NCBI RefSeq assembly: GCF_000829375.1
Contig: NZ_AP014624.1
Location: 1,364,001-1,428,000 of the forward strand
DNA from: Chryseobacterium sp. StRB126
Lineage (GTDB): Bacteria > Bacteroidota > Bacteroidia > Flavobacteriales > Weeksellaceae
DNA: 64,000 nt
Direction: 5' to 3'
In this document: positions 9,289-18,246 of the stretch, piece by piece
Numbering within the stretch: the first letter of the stretch is position 1
How the letters are laid out: each line of letters opens with the position of its first letter
Made by a program: the position numbers and the translations under genes
The notes under the pieces: generated by a model
The model's database searches: none
Seen by the model: the letters and a program-made list of their open reading frames with translations, nothing else
What the model was told of the DNA's origin: nothing

Positions 9289-10108
9289 TTTTGATGAGTT
9301 TTTGTGGGTTAAAAAAGTGATTCAGTGGCCCGTTTCCATGACCTGTTTGTACATCTGTCCCGCTTTCTATAGCTTTGTAGATATATTGCTGCCCAAGAGA
9401 AACGGCTTCGTACAAGGTTTTACCCTGAGCAATATATGAGGCAATAGCAGATGAAAGTGTACAGCCTGAACCGTGAGTATTATTGGTATTCAATTTCAGC
9501 GTTTCGAAAGAATGAAAATTCTCCTGTTCATCATAAAAGAGAGAGGTGATTGTTGAGGTCTCCTGATGCCCGCCTTTAAGAAGAATCGTTCTACAGCCTA
9601 GTTTTTTAATCCTAATTCCTGCGGTGTATAAATCTTCAAGAGTTTCTACTTTCATATCTGCTAAAATTGCGGCTTCATCCATATTGGGTGTGATGACATC
9701 TGCAATAGGAAACAACATTTCAGCGAGTGCTGTGATGGTTTCTTCTTCAATCAAACGATGCCCGCTGGTGGCAACCATGACAGGATCGAAAACAATAGGT
9801 ATTTTAGGGTATTCGGCTAATGTGGAAACAATGGTTTCTACCAGCTGGGGAGTATGAACCATTCCAATTTTTATCGCACCAGGAACAATATCGTCGAGAA
9901 TTGCTTTTATCTGATCAGCAACTGCTTCTACAGGAATAGGATATATTTTTTGTACTCCCTGGGTGTTTTGCACAGGCAAAGCCGTTAGTACGGAGGTGGA
10001 ATAACATCCTAAAGCAGATGTCGTCTTAATATCCGCCTGAATACCGGCACCACCGCTTCCGTCGAAGCCCGCAATAGTTAAAACTGATGGGTATTTGTAT
10101 TTTTTCAT
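9275..10108 (-). CDS. thiD: hydroxymethylpyrimidine/phosphomethylpyrimidine kinase ThiD
   Basis: ThiD phosphorylates HMP to HMP-PP for thiamine synthesis and salvage. The protein is 277 residues. It shows the ribokinase-like N-terminal TIAGFDGSGGAGIQADIK and the anion-hole and catalytic motif NTHGSGCTLSSAIA. Its ATG overlaps the original stop codon of thiE in the sequence ATGA, so it was probably coupled to full-length translation of thiE. The premature stop in thiE may therefore lower thiD translation. Confidence 0.93.
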   Translation of the reverse strand: MKKYKYPSVLTIAGFDGSGGAGIQADIKTTSALGCYSTSVLTALPVQNTQGVQKIYPIPVEAVADQIKAILDDIVPGAIKIGMVHTPQLVETIVSTLAEYPKIPIVFDPVMVATSGHRLIEEETITALAEMLFPIADVITPNMDEAAILADMKVETLEDLYTAGIRIKKLGCRTILLKGGHQETSTITSLFYDEQENFHSFETLKLNTNNTHGSGCTLSSAIASYIAQGKTLYEAVSLGQQYIYKAIESGTDVQTGHGNGPLNHFFNPQKLIKNEMV

Positions 10109-10740
10109 TTTACAATTTCATTTTTTAATTCATAAGCTGCTTTTTGAGGATCATCTGCACTGCATATAGCAGAAACTACGGCAATGCAGTCTGCTCCGGC
10201 ATTGATAACAGCTTTTGCATTTTCCAGGTGAATATTACCTATGGCTACCAAAGGTTTTTCTGTAAGTTGTCTGATTTGGGAAATACCTTCCAGTCCTCAT
10301 TCTGTAATAGTATCTGTTTTAGTTTTTGTTCTAAAAACAGGGCTTATTCCCAGGTAATCTGCCACTGCAGATTGTTCATTGTCGAGCTGAGCCAGATGTT
10401 CTATTGAGTAACCAATCATTTTATTCCTGATCAAAGGACGCTGTCTCAGATTCAGAGGAGCTGCATCGCTGTTGCCAACATGTATTCCTGCTGAATTTAC
10501 TTTTTCAGTAACGGTGATATTATCATTAATAATAAGTGGAATGCCATATTTATTGGTAATTTCAATAAGCTGCAAAGCTTTTTGAAGGAATACTTCAGGA
10601 CTATCTTTTTTTTCGCGAAGCTGTATCATATCAACACCACCTAATATGGCCTGTTCTGCGACTTCCAGAAAGTTTTTTCCCATACAGTCTTCTTCAGAAA
10701 TTACCAGATATAATGAGTAAGGGAAAGGATTTACATTCAT
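10105..10740 (-). pseudogene. thiE: thiamine-phosphate synthase ThiE, interrupted by an in-frame TGA
   Basis: ThiE joins HMP-PP and THZ-P to make thiamine phosphate. The first 147 residues are a good ThiE N-terminus (MIQLREKK, LIINDNITV, GIHVGN, PVFRTKTKTDT). Translation then meets TGA at 10297-10299. The same frame continues without a shift for another 63 residues (GLEGISQIRQ, PLVAIGNI, AGADCIAVVSAI) to the TGA at 10105-10107, restoring the normal length of about 211. A single G-to-A change from TGG (Trp) would explain the stop. Without the C-terminal half, which includes the phosphate-binding loop near IGNI and VVSAI, the product should be inactive. A sequencing error or stop readthrough are the alternatives. 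Confidence 0.85.
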
Positions 10741-11534
10741 GATTTTTCTATTTTTAAATGGCTTATAAATTCTTCTTCAGTCATATTATATAGCTTATCA
10801 ATCAAATTGACCTGAAGACTTCCGGGGCCTTTACTTTCACGAACAGCCAGTTCACCTGCTATTCCTAATAATGACATGACCGCAGCAATACCTGCTGCTT
10901 TATCTTCAGCAACGGCAATAAATGCTCCTGCTAATGCACTTGCAGAACATCCCAGCCCCGTTACTTTGGTCATAAGGGAATGTCCGTTTTTAATTTGTAT
11001 AGATTGATTTGGGCTAAGAATAATATCTGTTTCACCAGAGATACACACAATGGTATTATATTGTTGAACCAGGATTTGTGCAGCTTCCACGGCATCATTA
11101 CTTTCTGCTGTGCTGTCTACCCCTTTGGTGACTGTTGTATTGATTTTAGCAAGAGCAATAATTTCAGAAGCATTGCCTCTGATTACGGTAGGATGAAATT
11201 GTAACAGTTGATGTAAAATCTGATCACGGAATGAAGTTGCTCCTGCTCCCACAGGATCCAGTACCCAGGGCTTATGAATGGCATTCGCTGTTTCTGCGGC
11301 CATCAGCATAGACTCAGACCAATATTCATCCAGAGTGCCGATATTAATAACCACAGAATGAGCTATATTAATCATTTCCCGGATTTCTGATTTGGCATGT
11401 GCCATAATAGGAGAAGCTCCTGCAGCCAAAAGAGCATTGGCTGTATTGTTCATCACTACATAATTGGTAATATTGTGAACAAGAGGAGATTTTTGTCGTA
11501 CAAGCTGAACTTGTTGCCAGAGATTTTTTTCCAT
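10737..11534 (-). CDS. thiM: hydroxyethylthiazole kinase ThiM
   Basis: ThiM phosphorylates thiazole alcohol for thiamine salvage. From the ATG at 11534 it has 265 residues. Family motifs include SPLVHNITNYVVMNNTANAL near the N-terminus and TGLGCSASALAGAF, the phosphate anion hole. An upstream in-frame ATG at 11597 would add 21 residues but overlaps the riboswitch region and is unlikely. The stop overlaps the thiE start (ATGA). It is the first gene of the operon, about 70 bp after the TPP aptamer. Confidence 0.92.
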   Translation of the reverse strand: MEKNLWQQVQLVRQKSPLVHNITNYVVMNNTANALLAAGASPIMAHAKSEIREMINIAHSVVINIGTLDEYWSESMLMAAETANAIHKPWVLDPVGAGATSFRDQILHQLLQFHPTVIRGNASEIIALAKINTTVTKGVDSTAESNDAVEAAQILVQQYNTIVCISGETDIILSPNQSIQIKNGHSLMTKVTGLGCSASALAGAFIAVAEDKAAGIAAVMSLLGIAGELAVRESKGPGSLQVNLIDKLYNMTEEEFISHLKIEKS

Positions 11535-11607
11535 TGTTATTATTAAAATAAAAATAGCTTTAGGAAAAAATCCGGAACAAAAGACATAAGAAATCATGTC
11601 ATTTTGC

Positions 11608-11683
11608 TTTTCCCTACGTCGGTGTAAGCCGTATCAGGTTCAAAGGGACTCTCTCAATTCTTTACAGAATACCCCTAAAGCAA
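11608..11683 (-). ncRNA. TPP riboswitch (THI element)
   Basis: Read on the minus strand the region contains the diagnostic THI-box pieces in order: GGGGTATTC, a CTGTAAAG loop, TTGAGAGAG (equivalent to CUGAGA), CCCTTTGAACCTGAT, then GGCTTACACCGACGTAGGGAA. The last two are near-consensus for the TPP pocket. It lies between a predicted promoter and thiM, so thiamine pyrophosphate should switch the whole thiM-thiE-thiD-tenA operon off. Confidence 0.92.
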
Positions 11684-11685
11684 AA

Positions 11686-11716
11686 CAAATGTATAAAAAT
11701 TATCAAAGGAAGCAAA
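11686..11716 (-). promoter_or_regulatory. predicted promoter of the thiamine operon
   Basis: On the minus strand TTTG (11716-11713), a 19-bp spacer and TACATTTG (11693-11686) match the Bacteroidota consensus. The expected start point falls at the 5' edge of the TPP aptamer, which fits. Confidence 0.6.
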
Positions 11717-11745
11717 AACCTTTAGCAGATTTTGCAGAAAACACA

Positions 11746-13587
11746 TTATCTTTCAACCAGCTCTTTCACTGGTTCTCCATAATGGTCAATCTCTGTTGTG
11801 TTAATTTGCAGCAACTGATACCACTTTCTGAACGCTCCTATAAATACAATCAGCATAAGGACCATTGCGGTTACCGCTAATGCAGCAAGTAGATACTGCC
11901 CTTTGGGAATATAAATAGAGGTTACCTGAATATAACCGGCCCAGAATGTAATTCCGGCCATAAAAACTCCGGGAACAGCTGAGCATAATGCATATTTTCC
12001 TCTGTTCATCCTAATCAGCATCGTTGTACAGACAATAAGCCCACAGGCAGCCAATAGCTGATTACTGATTCCGAATAACGGCCAAATGCTGTTCACATTT
12101 CCTGTATATACTAGATATCCCCAGGCAAAAGTGAAAAGAAGACTACTGATAATAATTCCCGGGATCCAGTTTTTATCATTAAATTTTGGAACTACAGAAC
12201 CCAGCATTTCCTGCAGAAAAAAGCGGCCAACTCTTGTTCCCGCATCAATGGCGGTAAGGATAAAGACGGCCTCAAACATGATCGCAAAATTATACCAATA
12301 GGCTGTAAGCTGATCCATATAAGGGATTTTATTAAAGATATGGGCCATCCCGACAGCCAGAGATACTGCACCACCGGTTCTGCCATAAAGGTCAATTCCT
12401 ATTTTCTGTGAATAATAATCTATATCTACTCCATGTAGAGAAGGATGTGTTGCGAGAAATGAGTCATAAGCTTCTTTAGGGGTATTGATGGCAAAATAAT
12501 CACCTGGCATTAGCGTACAGGCTGCAATAAGTGCCATCAATGCCACAAAACCTTCTACAAGCATAGCTCCATATCCTACAAAAAGAATTTCTCTTTCTTT
12601 ATTAAGCATTTTCGGAGTAGTACCCGTAGCAATTACAGCATGAAATCCTGAAATAGCTCCACAGGCAATAACAATAAAAATAAAAGGAAGTACCGGCCCG
12701 CCAATAATAGGTCCGCCGCCATTTACAAAAGCTGTGATAGCAGGCATCTGTACAGTAGGATGAATAACAATTACCCCGATAGCCAACATAATAATAGTAC
12801 CTATTTTTAAATAGGTAGAAAGATAATCTCTTGGAACTAAAAGAAGCCATACCGGTAATACAGAAGCTATAAAACCATATAATGGAATGGCAATGGAAAT
12901 TGTTTTAATATTCCATGAAAATAAATTATTCATGGTTGGATTCTGCATTAGCCCATGACCACCAATAATCCCGGCAATTAACAGAATTCCGCCTAAGATA
13001 CTTGCAAACAGAACACTGTTCTTTTTATAACGCATAATCAGGCCCATAATGATCGCAATAGGCATTGTAATGACTACTGTGAAAAGAGACCAGGAAGCTT
13101 CATGCATAGCATTGATACACGCCAGAGATAAACCTGCCAATGTAAGAACCAGAATAAAGAGTATGGCAAAACCTGCTACAGTTCCGGTTGCTTTTCCAAT
13201 TTCTTTAGAGGCAATAGTAGCAAGACTTTGTCCTTTATGTCTTACAGAAGCAAACAGGACCACCATATCATGAACTCCACCTCCCAATACGCAACCTATC
13301 AATATCCATAGTGCCCCGGGAAGATATCCGAACTGTGCTGCAAGAACAGGCCCTACTAATGGTCCGGCAGCAGCAATAGCTGCAAAATGATGTCCAAAGA
13401 GTACATTTTTATTAGTAGCAACATAATCTTTACCATCTGCAAATTCTACCGCAGGGGTCACATTCTGATCGTTAAGCCTGAGTACTTTATTAGCTATAAA
13501 AATACCATAGAAGCGGTAAGCTATCGTAAAAATAAGAACAGATACAAATATGAGGGTAAGAGCATTGATATTATTTAGAGAATCCAT
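11746..13587 (-). CDS. cstA: carbon starvation protein CstA-family transporter
   Basis: This polytopic inner-membrane protein has 613 residues and many hydrophobic segments along its whole length. The family signature NVLFGHHFAAIAAAGPLVGP lies near residue 60, and GIDLYGRTGGAVSLAVGMAH further on. CstA proteins take up peptides or pyruvate under carbon limitation. The gene is monocistronic. The thiamine promoter begins about 30 bp after its stop, so some readthrough into the riboswitch is possible. No CstA-controlling LytS/LytT genes are next to it. Confidence 0.9.
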   Translation of the reverse strand: MDSLNNINALTLIFVSVLIFTIAYRFYGIFIANKVLRLNDQNVTPAVEFADGKDYVATNKNVLFGHHFAAIAAAGPLVGPVLAAQFGYLPGALWILIGCVLGGGVHDMVVLFASVRHKGQSLATIASKEIGKATGTVAGFAILFILVLTLAGLSLACINAMHEASWSLFTVVITMPIAIIMGLIMRYKKNSVLFASILGGILLIAGIIGGHGLMQNPTMNNLFSWNIKTISIAIPLYGFIASVLPVWLLLVPRDYLSTYLKIGTIIMLAIGVIVIHPTVQMPAITAFVNGGGPIIGGPVLPFIFIVIACGAISGFHAVIATGTTPKMLNKEREILFVGYGAMLVEGFVALMALIAACTLMPGDYFAINTPKEAYDSFLATHPSLHGVDIDYYSQKIGIDLYGRTGGAVSLAVGMAHIFNKIPYMDQLTAYWYNFAIMFEAVFILTAIDAGTRVGRFFLQEMLGSVVPKFNDKNWIPGIIISSLLFTFAWGYLVYTGNVNSIWPLFGISNQLLAACGLIVCTTMLIRMNRGKYALCSAVPGVFMAGITFWAGYIQVTSIYIPKGQYLLAALAVTAMVLMLIVFIGAFRKWYQLLQINTTEIDHYGEPVKELVER

Positions 13588-13780
13588 ATTGCTTATTTTT
13601 TTAATGAATAATTAATTGAAATACTGTTTTTGTTATGAATAACTTAAACAATAGCCAAGGTAATTATTTTTCAGGTAAAAAATATTAATATATATATCAA
13701 TCTAGCATATTTGTTGTTTTGTTTTTATTTAAATATTTAATTTACAGTGTTTTGTGTTTAATTATATTGAATAATGTATA

Positions 13781-14815
13781 TTACTTTTTCTGTGAAATAA
13801 TAAAGTCCACCATCTGATCTGTCATTTTATCCAGAGTATCTTTATCTGTAGTAGAAAAGCTGTGAACACCTTTATCAATAACCAGTAAAGAAGTTTCAAT
13901 ATTGGCCCGTTTTAATTTTCTGTATAATTTTTTTGACTGGCTTAAAGGAACTATTTTATCCTGATTCCCCTGAACAATTAAAGTAGGAACAGCAGTTGAA
14001 GTATAATTAACAGGAGATATGGTTTTTAAATATTCTGTGGCTCCATCCTGATCTTTATTCAGATCATAACCGGAAATACCCTTTACAAGCCCTTGTTGTA
14101 GATCAACGATCTTTTTTGAAATCATTTTCACCAGAGAAACTGGAATTGTTCCTAACTTGGTATGAAAAAGCTTATTCAAATCAGCCGGTCCATAGTGGTC
14201 TATTACATAATTAACTTTTGCAGAATAAGGCGAAAGTTCAGGGCTTCCCTTAAAAGTATTGTCTGGAGAATATGCGGCCATTAATGAAAGATGTGCTCCC
14301 GCAGAAGCCCCGAAAAGCCCAATGTTATTGGTGTCAAAATTATACTTTTCAGCATTTTTTCTAACCCATCTTACGGCATCCTTAGTATCTTCCAAAGGCA
14401 AAGGGAAATGGGTATTCTTATTAAGAAGTGTATAATTGATACTGATGATAGCATACTGTCTGGTGGTGAGTTTTTTGATGGTATTTTCAACGTAATTATC
14501 TGCATGAATTTCTTTATTACCTTCTATCCAACCTCCGCCATGAACATAGATCAGTACGGGAATTTTTTCAACAGAAACATTTTTCGGCATATAAAGATCC
14601 AGTGTAATGGAGTCTCCCTTTTTGCTGATTTTGTATACAATGTTTTCGGTAAGTGCTGTGATTTCAGGAAGAAGAGAGCTTTTTATACGCTTAACCTGGG
14701 TAGGTGCGTGTGAAAATGTTTGTGAAAAAAATAAACCGGAAACGCTTAAAAATAAAATAAAAAACAGGTTTGTGAAAAACCTGTTAATTGATATGTTGTT
14801 TATAGATGATTGCAT
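13781..14815 (-). CDS. secreted alpha/beta hydrolase (carboxylesterase, BD-FAE/HSL-like)
   Basis: The protein has 344 residues with an N-terminal hydrophobic signal segment. The oxyanion-hole motif VHGGGW and the nucleophile elbow GASAGAH are present, followed by a late catalytic Asp region (GNQDKIVPL) and catalytic His in GVHSFS. This is the family of acetyl-xylan, feruloyl and kynurenine-formamide type esterases. Substrate unknown. Upstream, 21 bp away, is the DUF3037 gene on the same strand, so it may share a transcript with the kinase pair. Confidence 0.85.
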   Translation of the reverse strand: MQSSINNISINRFFTNLFFILFLSVSGLFFSQTFSHAPTQVKRIKSSLLPEITALTENIVYKISKKGDSITLDLYMPKNVSVEKIPVLIYVHGGGWIEGNKEIHADNYVENTIKKLTTRQYAIISINYTLLNKNTHFPLPLEDTKDAVRWVRKNAEKYNFDTNNIGLFGASAGAHLSLMAAYSPDNTFKGSPELSPYSAKVNYVIDHYGPADLNKLFHTKLGTIPVSLVKMISKKIVDLQQGLVKGISGYDLNKDQDGATEYLKTISPVNYTSTAVPTLIVQGNQDKIVPLSQSKKLYRKLKRANIETSLLVIDKGVHSFSTTDKDTLDKMTDQMVDFIISQKK

Positions 14816-14836
14816 AAAATTTTTAAAAGGAAATTA

Positions 14837-15220
14837 TTACTTTACTAACTCTTCAAAAAGTTTACCAAAAGTAATATTCAGATCCTTAGATTTCCCCGGA
14901 TGAGGTCTGGAAGTTTGCACAACGGCACTTCTTACAGCCGTTAGCCAACGGAAACGCTCTGGAATTTCAAGAAGGGCAATAGGCCCGCCATCTTTATCTC
15001 CATTCGCTATTTTCTGAAAACTTTCAAGGTTTTGAATAATATCATCATAATCCAGTTTACTGTGCATCAGCTTGAATTTATCAGGACATAAATAGAATTC
15101 TACCCGAATGAATTTCTCCTTTTTAGAAAACATAACCAATCCTATATTGAAAAATTCTTCTCTTTCAACTTTTGGCACCAAGCGTATTACCGCATATTCA
15201 TATATTTTATCCTCTTGCAT
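14837..15220 (-). CDS. DUF3037 family protein
   Basis: The 127-residue protein has the DUF3037 pattern: YEYAVIRLVPKVEREEFFNIG, then LVMFSKK, and a C-terminal RHPG-like stretch (SRPHPGKSKDL). Function is unknown. Its start overlaps the end of the HipA-like kinase gene by 14 bp, so both are probably translated together and act together, as often seen for this domain pair. Confidence 0.8.
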   Translation of the reverse strand: MQEDKIYEYAVIRLVPKVEREEFFNIGLVMFSKKEKFIRVEFYLCPDKFKLMHSKLDYDDIIQNLESFQKIANGDKDGGPIALLEIPERFRWLTAVRSAVVQTSRPHPGKSKDLNITFGKLFEELVK

Positions 15221-15980
15221 TTTTGGCTTCGTTTACAAAGATTTGAGAATTTTCTAGTCTGGTTTTCAAAAATTGAAAATAAATTTCACGGATCTCATCA
15301 GGTGTTTCATCTGCATCATTCCAATGTAACCAATCTTCAGGAATAGCATTGACAATATCTCTGAAAAGCGTTTCATTCAGTATTTCATGAGCAAACTTAT
15401 CTGCTTCATCAAGTTTGCTGGCTTTTGGAAGAAGAACATGGTCTTTCACATATTTGAACGGAGTCTTTGCCGCAGCATCAAAATTTTGCCATGAATGATG
15501 GAAATAGAACGAAGCTCCATTATCAATAATCCAAAGTTCCTTATGCCACATCAGCATATTCGTATTCTTAAAGGTACGGTCAATATTGGTAATGAAAGCA
15601 TCCAGCCATACTATTTTTGAAGCCAGAAGCGGATCAACACTCACTCCGGGATCATAAGTGATGGAACCTGACAGATAGTGCAAACCAAGATTCAAACCCT
15701 CGGAATATTTTAATAAATCCTGTATTTCTTCATCTGCTTCTGTCCTTCCAAAGTCTGCATCAAGATTAATAAAAACCAGTTCAGGAATCTTTAATCCCAA
15801 AGCTTCTGTAATCTTTCCCCCTAAAAATTCGGAGATTAGCATTTTAACTCCATGACCTGCGCCACGGAATTTTAAGACATATTTAAAATCATCATCAGCT
15901 TCTGCCAGAGCAGGAAGTGAACCTCCCTCTCTCAATGGCAGAATGTAACGCATCACAGTTACCGTTCTTAAATTCTGCAT
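15207..15980 (-). CDS. HipA-like kinase domain protein
   Basis: The 257-residue protein resembles the kinase fold of HipA. YVLKFRG near residue 36 could hold the ATP-binding Lys; the catalytic loop is TNIDRTFKNTNML (Asp134, Asn139/Asn141), and IIDNGASF (Asp153) takes the place of the metal-binding DFG. It is shorter than HipA (about 440) and lacks the HipA N-terminal domain. No HipB-like antitoxin is adjacent; instead it overlaps the DUF3037 gene. Kinase activity is inferred, and a toxin role is only a possibility. Confidence 0.75.
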   Translation of the reverse strand: MQNLRTVTVMRYILPLREGGSLPALAEADDDFKYVLKFRGAGHGVKMLISEFLGGKITEALGLKIPELVFINLDADFGRTEADEEIQDLLKYSEGLNLGLHYLSGSITYDPGVSVDPLLASKIVWLDAFITNIDRTFKNTNMLMWHKELWIIDNGASFYFHHSWQNFDAAAKTPFKYVKDHVLLPKASKLDEADKFAHEILNETLFRDIVNAIPEDWLHWNDADETPDEIREIYFQFLKTRLENSQIFVNEAKNARG

Positions 15981-15995
15981 GAAGCAAAAATAAGG

Positions 15996-17249
15996 TTATT
16001 TTTTTATAATTTTTTTAATGAATTCTTTTTCTCCTGTTTTATATTTTAAAAAATAAACTCCGACAGACAAATGATGGAGCTGTACTGTATAACCGGAATT
16101 GGTCTTATTCATTTGATAAGATATTATCCTTCCACTGGCATCGGTAAGTGAGAGAATCTCTGTTTTCTTTTTGGTGATAATGTTAATATTGTCCTGTGTA
16201 GGATTAGGGTAAATCTGAATCGGATCTTCAATGTCTGAATCCTTTGTTCCTAAATTGCCAACTGTTATCAGTTTTGTCTTGGTAGTATTTGAGCTGCATG
16301 AATTACTGGTTAGTTTTACCTGATAATCTCCCGGAGCATTGTAAGTATGTTCAGGGTTTTCCAGTGTGGAAGTTGTACCATCTCCGAAATCCCATAAATA
16401 AGTGGTAGCATTTTTTGTTTTATTAGTGAACTTAATGGTATGGGTACTGGTAGCCTGATAGGTAAACCTGCTGTGTACATCATTGGAAGGGATATTCCAG
16501 GTATCCATTGCATTATACACAACTGTTTTTACAGTATTTTTTATAAGCTGTGCTTGTTCCGCAGTAAGTGTTCCATTATAAGAAACGAGAGTTGGATCCT
16601 TTTTAAATATTACCGTATAGAATGTATAAGCGGCTATCATGGAACCAATATAACTAGGGTGTGATTCATCCAAATTATAAAGCTCCAAAGCTGGATTTTG
16701 TTCTCTTATCGCTCTCCAGACCTTGCCAACAGGAGAAAGTATTGCTTCATTGTCCTTTGCCATTTCTATATAATGTTTGGAGATCAGATCATCCATTCCT
16801 TCATAGGTGCAAACAGAAGGCTGTACAGAGCAACGTGAAGCATCTCCGTTTTTACGGCCCCAGGTCATGTAGAAAATAACATTGCCACAGCCATTGGTAT
16901 TCTTTACAAGGTCAGAAAGCTGAGCAGCATAAGGATATACCTGAGTTTGAACCTGCTGATCTGTAAGAGAAGGAAGTTGGCTCTGTTCCTGCAATACTAC
17001 ATAATCCCAGTTTCCTTGTATAAGGGTAGCAATAGTAGTACTGTTTATATGCTGCTGAAGAGTAGACCCTCCCGGAGTCTGGCTTTGGTGTTCCAGAATA
17101 TCCCCTGTAGATTCGGCTATATCTTGAACCAACACTGGTAAGTCATTAAAATAGGTATAACTGTTCCCAATAAAGAATACTTTTTTGGTGATCTGGCTAA
17201 AGGCAGCAGAAAAGACAATTAAAAATAAAAAGAGTAGAGTTTTTTTCAT
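15996..17249 (-). CDS. T9SS-secreted SGNH-like hydrolase with PKD domain
   Basis: From the ATG at 17249 (the frame is open to 17258) it has a signal peptide, then an SGNH-type domain with block I FFIGNSYTYFND and a late block V-like DESHPSYIG. It is followed by a PKD domain (YLWDFGDGTTSTLENPEHTY) and an Asp/Pro-rich linker. It ends with a type A T9SS sorting domain (IQIYPNPTQDN ... GVYFLKYKTGEKEFIKKIIKK). It should therefore be exported to the cell surface or medium and act on esters, perhaps of polysaccharides. The hydrolase assignment rests on the two motifs only. Confidence 0.8.
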   Translation of the reverse strand: MKKTLLFLFLIVFSAAFSQITKKVFFIGNSYTYFNDLPVLVQDIAESTGDILEHQSQTPGGSTLQQHINSTTIATLIQGNWDYVVLQEQSQLPSLTDQQVQTQVYPYAAQLSDLVKNTNGCGNVIFYMTWGRKNGDASRCSVQPSVCTYEGMDDLISKHYIEMAKDNEAILSPVGKVWRAIREQNPALELYNLDESHPSYIGSMIAAYTFYTVIFKKDPTLVSYNGTLTAEQAQLIKNTVKTVVYNAMDTWNIPSNDVHSRFTYQATSTHTIKFTNKTKNATTYLWDFGDGTTSTLENPEHTYNAPGDYQVKLTSNSCSSNTTKTKLITVGNLGTKDSDIEDPIQIYPNPTQDNINIITKKKTEILSLTDASGRIISYQMNKTNSGYTVQLHHLSVGVYFLKYKTGEKEFIKKIIKK

Positions 17250-17310
17250 AAATTTCAATTAAAATTAGTATTCTAAATATAAAGAATATTGAATAAAAGC
17301 CAATTATTTT

Positions 17311-18153
17311 ATGAATTTGATTAGTGAAAAGAATATTTATTTAGAAAATAAAGAAACAAAAGGTTTTCTTGCTGATGCTTTTTACAATGACACTCAAAAA
17401 AAACTGCCTTTGGTTATCTTTGTTCATGGCTATAAAGGCTATAAAGATTGGGGTGCATGGGATTTAATGGCCCAAAAGTTTGCTGAAGCCGGGTTTTTCT
17501 TTGTGAAGTTTAATTTTTCTCACAACGGAACAACGGTAGATGATCTTCATCATTTTGCTGATTTAGAGGCTTTCGGAAATAACAATTACTCCAAAGAATT
17601 ATCTGATCTTGGGGTGGTTATTGATCATTTTATTCAAAATCCACACATAGATCAGGAAAAGGTTATTCTGATGGGCCATAGCAGGGGAGGAGGAATTTCT
17701 ATTGTGAAAACCTTTGAGGATGAAAGAATCAACGGATTGATTACATTGGCCAGTGTAGATACATTGGACCGCTTTCCAACAGGTGATTTTTTTGAAAATT
17801 GGAAAAAAGAAGGTGTTTACTATGCTTTAAACGGACGTACAAAACAAGAAATGCCCCATTACTACCAGTTTTATGAAGATTATGAAAAGAATATACATCG
17901 TTTTGACGTAGAACTTGCAGCAGAAATGGCTAAGGCTTACATGTTGATTATCCATGGAACGGAAGATGAAGCAGTAGAGGTAAAGCATGCAGAGCATCTT
18001 CATATCCTGAATCCGAATTCAGAGCTTTTCCTTATCGAAAAAGGAAATCATACCTTTGGAGCGAAGGAACCCTGGAATGATTCTGATTTGCCGGAAGATC
18101 TTAACACGGTAACAGAAAAATGTATTGATTTTTTAATTAAAAATATAAAATAG
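17311..18153 (+). CDS. alpha/beta hydrolase family protein
   Basis: The 280-residue cytoplasmic protein has VIFVHGYKGYKDWGAW near residue 36 (oxyanion loop), the nucleophile elbow GHSRGGG (Ser in the middle), the Asp in HGTEDEAVEV and the catalytic His in KGNHTFG. This resembles dienelactone hydrolase/BAAT-like esterases. It is divergent from the T9SS gene. Substrate unknown. Confidence 0.85.
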   Translation: MNLISEKNIYLENKETKGFLADAFYNDTQKKLPLVIFVHGYKGYKDWGAWDLMAQKFAEAGFFFVKFNFSHNGTTVDDLHHFADLEAFGNNNYSKELSDLGVVIDHFIQNPHIDQEKVILMGHSRGGGISIVKTFEDERINGLITLASVDTLDRFPTGDFFENWKKEGVYYALNGRTKQEMPHYYQFYEDYEKNIHRFDVELAAEMAKAYMLIIHGTEDEAVEVKHAEHLHILNPNSELFLIEKGNHTFGAKEPWNDSDLPEDLNTVTEKCIDFLIKNIK

Positions 18154-18246
18154 AGAACTGTTGTTATTGAGCTCTAAAATAAAAGATTTAAAATAAAACG
18201 ATTAGAATTTTGTTTTAATACATTAATCACCATACTAAATATCATT

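Noticed and set aside
10144..10407. Plus-strand frame opposite the thiE break
   Set aside because: It is antisense to thiE, has Cys/Phe-rich shadow composition and no recognisable domain.
11596..11880. Plus-strand open frame across the TPP aptamer and the cstA end
   Set aside because: It is antisense to a well-supported riboswitch and to cstA, has no family resemblance, and its first part is the mirror of the THI box.
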